Below are positions 38,601 through 52,500 of a stretch of 64,000 nucleotides of DNA, piece after piece (position 1 is the first letter of the stretch; every line of letters begins with the position of its first letter). Made by a program: the position numbers and the translations under genes. The notes below the pieces were generated by a model that did not search any database, was not told the DNA's origin, and saw only the letters and a program-made list of their open reading frames with translations. Source of the stretch: Catonia carolina (lineage: Eukaryota; Arthropoda; Insecta; Hemiptera; Achilidae); assembly GCA_035578175.1 (NCBI GenBank), contig JAQMRL010000006.1, positions 54,021,001-54,085,000 of the forward strand, written 5' to 3'.

Positions 38601-41600
38601 AAGAGTCTCAGTATCTTGACCTGTTTCCTCAACTTCCTCACAATTAACATTATTATCAGTCGGTAGTACATCAAGAACCAAGGGAGGTAACTGATCATCA
38701 TTAGCGGATGTGGATGGTGCAGGATCGCCATTATTTTCCGCTGAAGATCCTTCTGGATTACCAGTACTATTATTTTGTTCCGTTGGATTATCATCAGAAG
38801 TTTGATTGTTATTTTCAGTCGGATGTGTCAACAAAGCTTGGTGATTTCTACCACCATCAAACTGCATTCGGTCAATGATCGATCCAAAATCATCCATATC
38901 AGAATCTTCAACAGTTCCAATAGCTACGCCTGCAAATAAACCAAAAAATAAAACTACTCGATACTTTTCTTACAGAATTATCTCTATCAGTTCTAAAATA
39001 ATGTCCAATGTCGAAAACAAATAACTTCTTTCTTAACCCTTTGTTGAACGTTTTATGTGTTCATATTGATCTTCGCAGGACGATTTTTTTAAATTGTAAT
39101 TTGAGTCGTTTAGAAACAAACTCACACGCTCCAAAACTATTGAAATTGAGACAATAGATTTGTTACAGTACTTAGAGCAAGCTATTCACATATTGTGGTC
39201 AAAACTCTTTAGATCCATAAAAAAACTTACAATGAAATCAAATGTCACATGTTCCCTTGGATCAAGTAAGTTTTGACACCCACGCCATTTCAACTAATCA
39301 GATTAATGTTAATTTTGAGGCTATGTTCGGAATGAATAGTCCTTGAAAAGCAGTGTTTGTGTTTGGGTTATTAATGTTTTATTAAATTTTCAGCAGTTTA
39401 TTAAGTTTAATATTGTTAATTTACTTTCAAATAATTGAAGTTTATGTTACTCCCATTCAGGAAGGGAAGTAATCGAGAAAAAAAATCAAAGAACATTACT
39501 AATTGTGAAAAAACAAAGCTAAATTATTGTTCCAGAAAAAACTCACATGATCAATATATTACTGTCACGCGTTCCAAACTATTTATATGCATTTAAAAAA
39601 GGAATCACTTTTGAAATTAAATTTTTTTTAAATATCACTTTCATCCATAAAGGCATACAAAAACTGTAAACGATTAATTTGTTTAATATTGACTGAAGAA
39701 TTAGTTCGGCCCGGTTTTCTGTCTTTCACCAGATATTCAGGTTTTGGAACACGTGAGTTTCGATTTCAGATGACTCATTTGTCTTGAAATTCATCCTTTA
39801 ACTGCAAATCTAAATTACAAGGGTAGACTGAAAAGTAATGCACAAATGCTTGGCAAAACACAAAGAAAACAAATAGAAAAATGTGGCAAAAATTAAATAA
39901 CATTGAACACACTCTTATCCTGAGGTTAAGAAATTGGACGCAAAGATGAAAGTGCTGTACACACAGTCAACGGCATGAGGATGCAGAATGCAAGTGGTAA
40001 CCACTGCATTAAAGATCTGTAGAGATATCCTCAGTTAAATCTTCATCATGACAGTGTTCAGAACTAAATTAAATTCCTGAGTAAGTTCCCCAATCGGTTT
40101 TCCAAGGGGAACAGTGATGAACAAGGTTATGAAACTGCAAACAGGAAACATTGGTTCCAGTTATACAGAACTGTTCCATGCAGCAGCGAATAAAGTTCGC
40201 ATAATGATGATGATTTCCAACCTTCGATACGAGAGGGACTTTAGAAAAAGAAGAAGACTTACGTTCAATATCTTCAACATCTTCAACATCACTTTCATCT
40301 TCATCACTTAAATTGGTAGGAAAATCCATTCTTCTTCTATACGCAGATGACAAAGGATTGGATGCGGCAGATGAGAACCCTGAACTCAAAATGTTGTCAC
40401 CATTAGTGCCTCTAGTAGTTAAATCATTCGGCGCGCTATAATTTAAAGCAAAACAAAACAAAATTATTATTATTATTGTTACATAACTTTTCTTTTTAAA
40501 TGTGTTCAGGAGATAACCGAGGGAGTACAGAACAGGCAAGAAGTTATAACATCTGAAATACATATTACAATCACACATTGTTCTCCTGTTACTACTATTC
40601 AGGAAGAAATTTTTGTACAATTTCAGGATGGTGACCATACAACATTCGGGTGTAAACTTAAATGGGGAAAAGTGGGAAAAAGAAAAATTTAGTTTTATAA
40701 ACCAGAAAAGATTTACAAAACAGTTATTAATACACATCAAAATTACAACCACAAAATAATGGTTCAAAAAACTAAAAAAATATGTTAAAACAGGAATAAG
40801 GGCAGAAGTAAATTTAGAAAAATGTTAAAGAATTTTAAGTGTTTTAACCCGACGAGAACGGAGATTTTTAACGATCACGCGGACTGTCATTTTACGTCTA
40901 ATAAAAACTCTTTTATTTCATTCAGTTTCATTTCTAAAAAATTCAAAAAATTACCATTTATTTTGAAAGAATTTGTTATTAGAACAACGTTAAAACCAAT
41001 TTTTTCCGTTTTCACTTACGACCAGAATAAAAATTGAAATTTAAGAAAAAATATTTTCTTTTAGTAATATCACTTTAGTACAAAAAAAGTGTCACAAAAT
41101 CAGTAAAAAATACAAAAAAATATGTTTAGCTATATATACATAAATAAAGCAATTCATTGCAAAAAAAAAAAACAATTTTTAGATATTGCAAATTGATTGA
41201 CGCTTTCAAAAGATATCACACTTTTTGTTCAACAAAGTAACGTGCTAGATGAAAGAAATGGCAAAAAAACCACCTAAAAATTATGTGGTGTCTTTTCAAT
41301 TTTTATTTACTTGTCTTCTATGCAAGTTCTATCTCTTTTGCGCCTGTTGCTTTGTGTATTATCCTTTTCTAAACAGGATAGCATAAATCAAAATTTGTTA
41401 TCGTTTATTTTGACGCTAAATGAGAGGTTTAACCGAGGGGTAGACGAGACGGGTAGTGTTAACCTTCTTTGTTTGATTTTAGGGTCATAAAATTTGTCGC
41501 TGGCACTTTTAATTTATTGACTTCGATTGTTACATTTTAAACTAACTGATGATGTTATTCCCAAACAAATATGTTTTTTTGGTGAAAAGTTATGGATAAA

Positions 41601-44600
41601 AACGTTCAAATTTTAGTACTGGCTGTTCAAAAAAATACATTTTTTTCGCGTAACACCACGTCGTCAATTTTCATCGTACAAATATGCAAGATATATCAAA
41701 TGAAAGAAGAAAAAAGTTTCTATCTAATAAAACTAATCCCATTACAATATAATGAATAGTTGCGGAGATATTTGAGTTTAAAGAACGATGATGACGAATG
41801 GGTGATATTGGGCTTCCAGGTTAGTAAGGGTTAAGAGTTGAAGACCACAAATGACAACAATATATGGTGAGAACAAAGGAAGAAATAATTCTTAAAAACA
41901 TTAAAAAGGTATAGGAAAGGAAATCTCAAGCGTAAGAAAAACAATTTTTAATTATCCTCCGTAGGCCAAAACAATAGAAGTTAAAAAGTAAAAAATTATA
42001 AGTCTCTCTTGAACAATACAAAAATAAAATATGATTAGAATCAATACAAAAACTTACTTGGGTACGAGATCTGAAGAATGGGAAACCACATTCACCCAAG
42101 GTTCTCTCTGGAACAAAAAATTATTATACATTAGAAATTTTCAAAAAATCTGTATTGCAGGATTCCTTTAATAGTCAAGTAAACATCAAAACAAAATCAA
42201 TGAAATCTCAAAAAAAAATTTTGATCAGAAGAAATCTATGTAAAACCTTTTAAAATTCGTTGAGGACATCGTAGGGATCAAAGTTATACAAAAATTACAT
42301 TCCCCCACATACTTTTTTTGTTAATTACATCTAATAGACAGGTCAGGAAAAATTAAAATACGTAAAGACGAGCAATCACGTGTTTTCATTGTTTCTTCTG
42401 ATGAGGAATTATCAAAAGTTACAGAGGCATTGAAATAGATAAGAATCAAATTGCAAAGATCAGTACATTTACCTATATAGAAAAGTTATTTGTATTTTTA
42501 ATGTAAAGTGTATTCATTAAAGTATCAAATTTATTCTATCTTTATTTTAAATTATTTCTGATAATTTGAATGTAATTAAATTGCACTATTAGAATGTACG
42601 GGGTCTAAGAACGTAGACAAAGGATTTTTATTTATCTATTTTAAATGAAAGTTATGATGTTATTGTATTTACTGAAACTTGGTTAAATGACAAAATTAAC
42701 GAAGGTGAATTGTTTGATGATAGGTATTTCGTTTTTCGGTGTGATAGAGATAATGACCGTACAGGTCTAAGTTGAGCGGAGGGGTATTGATAGCGGTACA
42801 AAAGTCAAATCCTTGTATAAAAATAACTCTATCTAATGTTTCCGCCCAGGAAAGGTACGAATCTGTTCAAGTAAAATTATTATTAACAGGTTATACGGTT
42901 CATTTGGCTGCTGTTTACTTTAGCCCGTACTCTGATTTGTCAGATATCACTAAGTTCTTGGAGGAACTGGAAAATAATATTAATTTAGTTCATTCTGATA
43001 ATATAATTTCAGGTGATTTTACGAGGGCGAATCAAATAAAAACGGTAATTTTGCTGTTGACTGTACCAAACACGTTCGGACCAGATGTGGCGGTGAGCAG
43101 TTGTTGTTTTGTTTAATAAGAGTAGGGGAACAGCTTACTTCCCAGCATTGTTGCGTTCTGCCGCCAGTACAGCCATGACCGAGCGAGAGGTACATCCATC
43201 TGTTGCGCAACGAATCGTCATAAAATTTTTAGCAAATGAACGTGTTAAGCCTTCGGAAATTTTTACTCGTTTGCGGGCACAGTTTGGGGACACTACTCTG
43301 TCTAAGAATCGAGTGTATACGTGGGCCAGAGAATTTAGGGGTGGGCGAGAACGTGTTGAAAACGAAAGTCACCGTCGACGCCCAAGGTCAAGTCTCACAG
43401 ATGACATTAGTGCCGTTCGAGAGCTTATTGAAGGTGATCGCCGGTTAACTGTTCAAGAAATCTCTTCAGAAATTGGTATCAGCTACGGGAGTGTTCAGTC
43501 TGCAATCACAGACCACCTTGGCTTCAGAAAGATTAGTGATCGATGGGTTCCGAGGTTGCTGTCCGGAAATCAAAAACAGGTCAGGTCGGAGATCGCCGGG
43601 AGACTTCTGCATCGATTTCAAGAAGAAGGTGAAGATTTTTTGAGGCACATCGTCACATGTGATGAGACGTGGGTCCACCATTACACTCCCGAATCGAAAA
43701 TGGCAAGTAAGGTGTGGCGAAGGAAGGATGAAGGCTGCCCAGTGAAAGCCAAAACTAGTCTCTCAGCCGGAAAAGTTCTTGCAACAATTTTTTTTGACTC
43801 AAGGGGAGTTCTACTCATTGATTTTCTTCACGATCAACGAACAGTGAATGCGGCTTACTACTGCCAGGTGCTACAGTCGGCAAAAACCAGTTACCGAAAC
43901 AAAAGACGAGGTGTGCCCATTAGAGATGTCATCCTTCTCCATGACAACGCAAGGCCTCACACCGCATTGTTGACAAGGGATAAATTGGAAGAAATGGGCT
44001 GGGAAACTCTCGAACACCCTCCTTACAGTCCAGACTTGTCCCCTTGTGACTACTTTTTGTTTGCGCCTCTGAAAGAATCAATTGGAGGAAAACGATTTGA
44101 AAGCAATGAAGATGTCGAGAAGCACGTGTGCGATTGGTTGACAACTCTTCCTCAATCTTTTCACGAACAGGCAATATTCAAGCTTCCAAATTGGTGGCAG
44201 AAGTGTGTAGATAATGCAGGAGACTATATTGAAAAATATTGAAGGCATAGTTTTTGTATAATATTATTCAATAAATATAATTTTAAAAATTACCGTTTAT
44301 ATTTGATTCCCCCTCATAATTTGGGTAAAATTAATTCTCCAAACTATAGGTTAGAAAATGGTTCTAGTAAAGCAAAAAGGTTGTACAATACGATGTCTCT
44401 TTTAAACTTAAATAAATGGAATAATGTATTCAATACTTATGGTAAACAATTAGATCTAATATTGAGTAGTGTTAGTATGGTAACTAGATGGGAGATATAT
44501 CCTGTGTTAGAAGAAGATTTGCATCACCCTGCACTAGTGTCAGACATTGAATTACCTAAAGTTTCTAGATTTGCACCCAGCAATATTTCCTACCGTAACT

Positions 44601-47600
44601 ACAAAAGGGCAAACTTTTTCCAATTATATCAAATGTTAAAACTTTCGGACTGGGATATACTTTATACTTTTAATGATATTAACCTTGCAGTTGATTGTTT
44701 TTATAATTTTTTATACAAAGCAATTTATGCAAGTGTTCCAGAATGTAAAAAATTAATAAAGTCCAAGTACCCCACATGGTTTGATAGGAGATTAATTCAA
44801 AAAATCAAATTAAAAAACAAGTTATCTTGCAAAAAGAAGTTTTCACACTACTATGAAAATAGATTTAGGCAACTTAGGGCATGTCTCAAATGGGAAATAA
44901 ATCAAGCCTATAAGAATTATATAGAAATGTTGCAGGACGATGTTTATAGTAACATCAAACATTTTTGGAACTTTGCAAATAATAAAAGGGCAAACAGAAG
45001 CGAACAATCAGTTTTTGTAACTGGAAATCAGGGACTCAAGGAAGAGGAAGTTGCCCAGGGTTTTGCTGATTATTTTTGTTTTGTATATGAAGGCCAAAAT
45101 GTAGTAAATAATATCACCCCAGAAAATCTTAATGTAAAAGTCAGGTTAGATCTTATAAATTTAGAGAGTATTAATGAAAATGATGTGACTGAAGCGGTAC
45201 GCAAACTTAAACCAACGAAATCTCGTGGACCAGATAATATTCCTCCTTATATTATTAAACTTTACAAATTATCAGTTTTTTATTAAATTATAAATAAGAA
45301 ATTAGATCAGAAAAACTGTGATACAAGATAGAAAAATCTGGAAATGACAATTTTTCCAGGAATTTTATGAAAACCAAATAGTCACAACCTCTGTGTCTTC
45401 AGGATGTTGAAGATGATGTCAAATACTATGGAACTAAAAGTTACTAACTAAAAAAATAAAAGGGGCATAAAAGTTGATAGTAATATTTATCAATTAATAT
45501 TAGTTTGAACAAAATCAGAGAAAAATTTTGGAAACGGTAGACTTTTCCAGGAAATTTACAAAAACAGAATGGTCGTGTGCTCTGTGTCTTCAGGGTATCT
45601 CTGAAACTAAAAGATACTAACTAAATAATCAAAAGGTACATAAAAGTATAAAGTAACAACTATCGATTGATATATATATATTTTTTTTTAATGTGGAAAG
45701 TCTGAAAACAGTAGCCATTTTTTCCAAGCACTTTTGACTGTCAAAGTTTGTTCCAAATTAGACTGGCTTCGGAATGAAAAATTAGAAGGAACCTAAAACG
45801 TTTTTGAGTGTGTGAGAACATTGTAATTATACAAGCCTTTGAAGATCTGGTCATAAAATTTGAGACTAACAAAATTTGAAAGATCTAATACTACGCGAAA
45901 TCAAATTTCAGATACCTAAAAATATTTACAAACATTATAAACTTCTGTCGTAACTGAACTTCGTACAAATATTACATAACTGTAATTTACGTTTAGAAGT
46001 TTAGTATAAAAAGTTATACTTACATAGGGTGAAAAACGTAACTCATCAAGTGCACGCAATATATGAGAGGATGCTCTAGTTGGATGATCAGTAATATCAC
46101 TCTGCATACTTGAAGAATGCCCCGAACTAGTAAGTCTATATCTACACAGAAATAAAATGAAAACTTATTAAAAATTAGAAATGGAGCTTAAGGGAAGTTC
46201 ATACCAAAAATATGATTACATAATCAAATTTTTCTTTTTTATTGAATATTAATATTTGGAATTTTCTGTTTAATTTGGTATATAATTTATATACATATGA
46301 TCTCAAGATATATTTTAAATATTTTTTTTACGATAGGTCTAGAGATTCGGAATTTTGGACAGTGAAATTTTCAGACATAGTTATTTATGTCTGAAAATGT
46401 GGAAGATGTAATTTTTTCCCTTGTTTTCTATTGTATTTGTAGGTTATGTTTTGACATAGTTGTATGTTATAATATTGATTTTGTATAGTGGTTGAATAGT
46501 GTTTGAAAAGAGAAAAATTAATTTTTTCGGGTGTTATTTTTGTGTTTATTATGTCTGAATATTATTTCCATCTCACAAAAGATCCATTTTCTCAGAAACC
46601 ACAAAACATAAATAAATAAATTTTTTACTGTGTCTTCAGTAGGTTATAGTGGTACTGTGGATCCACATTCAGCACTGTAAATGTGAAATTTTATGAAAAA
46701 AATTGGCCCCGTCAGAAAAAATTCATAACTTTTTTAAAAGTTGTGTTATTTTAATGTCTGCGGATCAGTAGCATCTTCTTGTATTCATAAATAATCTTTC
46801 AAAGTTATAGCTTTCAAACATTAATAGTTACTGAGATAATGGGTCTCAAAGTCTGCTAATTTAACATTAGCGAGATACGCGGTATGAACTCCCCTTAAGA
46901 TTTTGGAGTCACATTAAAAGAATGAAAGAAAATAGGTGTTTTTATTGTTAAATGCCAGAATAAGAACTTCTCGTGCATAAAGCTGTAGAATATCGAGTAT
47001 ATGAAAATCCTTAAAGAGCTCCTCCAATGTCTTGGTGTTTTTTTTTTTTATTAATTTCAATATTGTTTTCTGCACTCTTAAAAGCGGCATCATATGAGAG
47101 AGAAAAGTTCCGCCCCATTTAACAATACCGTAGGTAAACAGTGATTGAGCAAATCTCTTCTTTTCTTTCATAACATATATTTCTTTTGAGTTTCATTTCT
47201 GTTGCACAGGTGGTTTGTATTGGCACAAAGTACGTGTTATACAAGGCATTTCACAATGTTCTTCGGGGTTACAAAAATTCATTACAAAAAAAACTATTTC
47301 ATTTAACTAAATGAAAGTTGTACAGGCCGATGCAGGGACTCAAACAGTTATTTTTAAACATCTATAAATGTTCAATGTGTGCTTCTTTGGTGACACGGCA
47401 CACATCAACATGAAAGTCTAGCTCTTGCCAAACACGTTCTAACATGTCCGTTTCGATAGAGTTGATTGCATTGATTATGCAATCCTTCAGCTCAGTGATA
47501 TCGATCGGCACTGGTGGGATAAACACCTTGTCTTTCACATAACCCCAGAGAAAGAAGTCACATGGCGTGAGGTCTAGTGATCTTGGTGGCCACAGCATAA

Positions 47601-49558
47601 TGTGTTGGTCTTCTTCAGATGCGCATCCTTTCCAGTGCCGAGGCAGTGTTGTGTTAAGGTACCGTCGAACCTCGTTATGAAAATGGGCAGGTCAACCACC
47701 TTTCTGGAAAATGAAGTCGTTGAGTAGCTGAGGCATAAGCCATAATTGTAACATATCTAGGTAAATCATGCCGGTTACTGTCGTTTCCGTAAAAAGAACG
47801 GCCCATACACTGCCTCACGAGAAATCGCACAAAAAACGTTTACGTTCGGAAAATTCCGCTTGCACAAGCAACCAATTTCACTGAACTGTTTATACCATGC
47901 GCGAATTGATTTGTCACTTGGTGGATCCTTATTAAATTTCAACTGAAATCCATATTGCACAGTAATTACTGACTTTGACAAGTGAAATTCTAACAGACAA
48001 AATGATTTCTCGCTTCCCGTGGCAGCCATTCCCTGTACTATCTACACCTAGCAGGCAAACGGTTAACTAACTGCCCAGAATATCAAGGAAAAACTATAAG
48101 AAGTGCTCTTTCGTACAGTACTTGTTTCATTCCTGTAAACAAAATACTTTTTTGTACTGAATTTTCGTAACCCCGAAATACATAATGAAACGCCCTGTAT
48201 TCATTACTTTCATACAAAGATTAGGAACTTCTTGATCATAATACCAATCTTCTTATGCTCTGAAAGAAACCACTTGCTTTACGCATTCTTTTTCTTTACT
48301 TCTTCTTCAATTTTAAGTCTGATTAAAAAAAAGTTCCTGAAGGCCTATTTCCACAACGCTAGTTTACCAGTTGATAGTACTAGCAGGACCTACCAGCGCG
48401 TCGATGGTAATTCCCGCGACATTAGTTTATTAATAAGCTCTTAGTACTAGCAGCTTATTAGTAACTAGTAACGTTTCCAAACGTTCACACTGAGCTAGTT
48501 TACTAGCACTAGTCAAGTGCATGACCTTTTCTTCCCTACTAATGCTAGTAAAATCAAACATCTTCAAAGTCACTAGCGCACTAGTGAATACCAGCTATTT
48601 AACTAAACTAGCTGCTAGTTGTTCATTCCCATTACGCTAGTACTAGCTGCTAGTAAACTAGCATCATGGGAATAGGCCTTAACCCTTTCAGTGCTGAAAC
48701 AATATTTTAAAGTTTGATCTAATAAAGCCATTTAATTTGAATAAGCGTACAAAAAGTGACAGCCCTTATTTCGAAAACTTGAAAGGGTAAGCCTGCCATT
48801 GCCAACCCAAACTTTCAACATTACAGAAAAATATAATTTCCTGATAAAACTTAAATTTTATTACGTTCATAAAAAAAATGTTGTTCTAACAATAAAAATA
48901 TTTAAAAAATTTCTTTTTTAGTTTATTTAAAACCGCATCGACAGCTTCGTCATTAGCAACTGATGTGGGTTTTTGTACCTTAATGGTGGTTTTAACGTGT
49001 TAAAATTTCCAGACCCCAGCCGGGAATCGAACCCAGGACCTTTCGCTTTGCAGGCTAGCATGCTAGTCACTACGTCACGGAGGCGATTTCAAAATACATT
49101 ATTCCATTAATTTTTGTTTAAAAGATTTTTTTGTAAATGTTCGGTTATCCGGACATTGGCACTTTATGCATATCTTATAGAGGTCCGGTAAACTGGATGT
49201 TGTCACTACGTAAAATATATTGACATCCTGTTTTCCGGACGTTGGTACTGAATGTTGGTTTAGGTTCATTTCACGTTTTATCTTCTCACATCCCTTCTGC
49301 ACCAGCACTTTTTCCTTAGTGAATGCCAAACAACACTAACAAAAAAAAACTAAGATTAAAAAGAAAATTACCTGCGATGAGGAACCCGTTGAGATTCCCT
49401 CAATTCATATGACATTGGATCTGACAAAATGACGATATTAGAGCCATTATTTAATGTACTAGAAGATTCTGATGGATGATCGTTAGTGATAGGTTCGACA
49501 CTATTGCACGGTACAGGACAGCTGCTATTATTGGTATTGTTGTTACTATTACTGTTGC

Positions 49559-49590
<32 letters not shown>

Positions 49591-52500
49591 GTGGAAGATG
49601 TCGAGGAAGCCGTTGGATTTGAAGTACCGTTGGAAGAAGCGGCTGCCGATCCGTTTGCTGCTGATGTAACTGTGCTTGATAGATGTAAAGGTGGTAGAAC
49701 CAGGGTTGGCTGAGAACCAGAAGGTGACGGCCGAGATAAATCTAAAGTTCTGCAATGAAAATTTCAAAAAACAAAACGATTAACACCCAGCTAAATTTTA
49801 TTATTACTAATTGTTACACTTAATTTTGTCTGGTGGAGTTTAAAAAATTTTTTTTTTGTCATCAGTCTCTCGACTGGTTTGATGCAGTTCTCCAACCTGT
49901 TCTATCTTGCGCCAAGTCGTTTCATATCTACATACCTGTAACACCCTACATCTTTTGTAATTTGCTTTACATATTCTAATCTTTGCCTCCCTCTACAATT
50001 TACTCCCTCAATATTACCCTCCATTATTAATAGCCCAATACCTGGATGTTTTAGGATATCCCACTAGCCTATCCCTTCTTTTGGTAAGATGCTTCCATAT
50101 ACTTCTTTTTTCATCCACTCGCCTAAGAACCTCTAAATTACTTATTTTGTCCACCCACCTAACCTTTAACATTTTCCTATAACACCACATTTCAAAAGCT
50201 TCTATCCTCTTTTTTCTACAGCCCCTATCACCCACGTTTCATTTCCGCATAATGCTACACTCCAAACATAATGTTTTAAGAAATTTTTCCTAATCTGTAA
50301 ATCAATGTTTGTAGTCAGTAAGCTGTTTTTCATTTCAAAGGCTTTTCTAGCTTGAGCAATTCTACTCTTGATATCACTTGTGCTTCTAAAAAATATAGCG
50401 TTAAAAATTAATTAAACGATTTCCGTATCACTTCAAAAAATATTCTGGTATAATGAATTTTTATACAATCAACCCTTTATAGGGCAGAACTGCAGGGAAA
50501 ATTTACATGTTGTAAAATGTTAAATTTTGCTTCATAGGAACTTAAATGAAGTATTTCTAGTGCCAGAACAGTAAGATATTTCTTTTTTGTTCATTTTAAG
50601 CCCTGGTAAGTATACTTACAAAGGAACGTTTATTGAAATGGAAATCACGTAATGTTTAGTGGTAATAATGTTTATAAGAATGCTTATTAAAACAACGTGT
50701 AGTACTATATAACCAAAAAAATTGTAGAAGAGCTTATCTTAACTTTACACTAGACTGAATGCTTGCTTTCCCGTAAAAAACTCTAATTTTCACTTCATAT
50801 GAATTGACTCTTCTATCAAATTAGACGAGCTACAACTCAAGTTGATCGCTCTCTATCTTGAACCACTGTCAAAAGATACGACAATACTCTTTCACAGGTT
50901 TTCAGGTTTTCTTCACAGATTTTAAATACAAGGGTCACACAAGAGTTGCTCGTGACAAATTGAAACTGTTAACCCTGCTTTCATATTATAAAGATGTTGT
51001 TGTTTAGGTCATCAGCCAAAAGGCTAGTTTGAACCTGTAGAGGTTTTACTAAGTAAAACGAGGAAAGAGGTGGTTTACGAGTGCCTTCCTCACTGAGCGG
51101 AAACGTATGCTTATCAGCATGCCAGGCCCTCTGAAAAGTACATATTTTCCACTCTGCAAGTGACACCTTCACTTCATTCACCACAGGGTCTGGCTGTATA
51201 ATGAAATTCATTACTTTCAGAAAAGATATCTCTGATTAAGTGTCTTTTACACCTCTACCTCTTCTGTTCTTAAATGATTCAGTCATTTAATTGGCTGACC
51301 ATGTGATAAGAAACAGAACTATTTATTTTAGCCCTGCAACGAACAGATTGAATGTAAATAATTTGACACTCCACCTGTCTGTTATTATAAAGATAACAAA
51401 AAAAAAATTTAATGAAATTGTTTTTAACACACCCTGCTCCATTATGTGAACCAGTTGCAGAGGAAGTTGCCGCAAGCACTTCAGTACGGACATAAGGTAT
51501 CTGTTCACTATCATTACGAGGTGGGCTATTATCATACACTGAAACAGATAAATAAATTTAATGATAACAAATTATAATTACCTCGGCGTTGTAATTAGAG
51601 AGGATGGAAAGGATAGAGTTGATATCATGGAAAAGATAAGGAAGGGGAAAAATATGATTAGATCACTACACCCAATCCTATGGAATAAAAACATAACTAA
51701 AAAAACAAAAAAAAATATATACCAGGCAATGATTGAGCCTGTCGTGACGTATGGGTCAGAAGTGTGGAGTGTGGATAAAATTACATCTCAAAAACTTCTC
51801 TCAACTGAAATGATGTACTGGAGGAGAAGCTTAGGTTTAACGTTGCTGGACCGAATCGGAAATGAAACCATAAGGGAGAGAATGGGCGCAAAAAACACGA
51901 TAATGGATGTCATCGGAGAGAAACAATTAAAATGGTATGGACATCTGCGCAGAATGAATGAGGAGAGAATACCGTTGAAGGTCTGGAACTGGATTCCTGC
52001 AAACAGAAATAAGCGTGGAAGACCGCGAAAGGAATGGATCTCCAACGTCTGCATTCAAATGGAAAGTAAAGGACTTTTTGAAGGAGACTGGATTGATAAG
52101 GAAAGATGGCGATTGGGATGCGAGAAGCGACACAACTGACGTTGTAAAAAACTCGCTATATATATATAAATCATAATTATCAAAAATACAGATTGGCAGC
52201 CTCCAAGACCAAGTGGTTAGCGCTACACTGCAAAACGGAGGTCCCGGATTCGATTTAACGCCATGGTCAGGAAAATTATAACAAGTTCAAACCCGCCGTT
52301 CCATAACCCTTTTGAATGCCACGCTTTGTAGTAGAGAACTTAATGAAAAAATACCAGGTCGAAAGCAGGCTAATGATACTATTCCTTTTAAAAATTAATT
52401 TCATCAGAACTAATAATGTTATTAACTCTTTCACTGCCATGGACGCGTTAACACGCAACGAGTTTCCTCCGTGATATGCCTTGGACGAGAGAAAGTGGCT

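Larger units (their letters stand above)
42590..45286 (+). mobile_element. Jockey-like non-LTR retrotransposon fragment split by mariner
   Basis: An APE endonuclease domain starts NVRGLRT (42592), continues with VFTETWLND and SGGVLIAV (a stop and frameshift lie near 42773), and reaches the GDF motif at 43012-43020, where mariner inserts. After 44318 the frame resumes with LGKINSP and runs to KPTKSRGPDNIPP, the start of the reverse transcriptase. The element stops at about 45286, so it lacks its 3' end, unlike normal 5'-truncated LINEs. The ORF1 part is also missing. Confidence 0.75.

Noticed and set aside
38252..38794. Overlapping minus-strand frames in the 38-kb exon
   Set aside because: Alternative frames of the real exon; they do not splice in phase with the RING exon.
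40069..40767. 232-residue minus-strand frame as one gene
   Set aside because: Only 40263-40435 has splice signals in phase with neighbouring exons; the rest is intron read-through.
49486..49713. Leu-run plus-strand frame
   Set aside because: Antisense shadow of the Asn-coding exon of gene 1.
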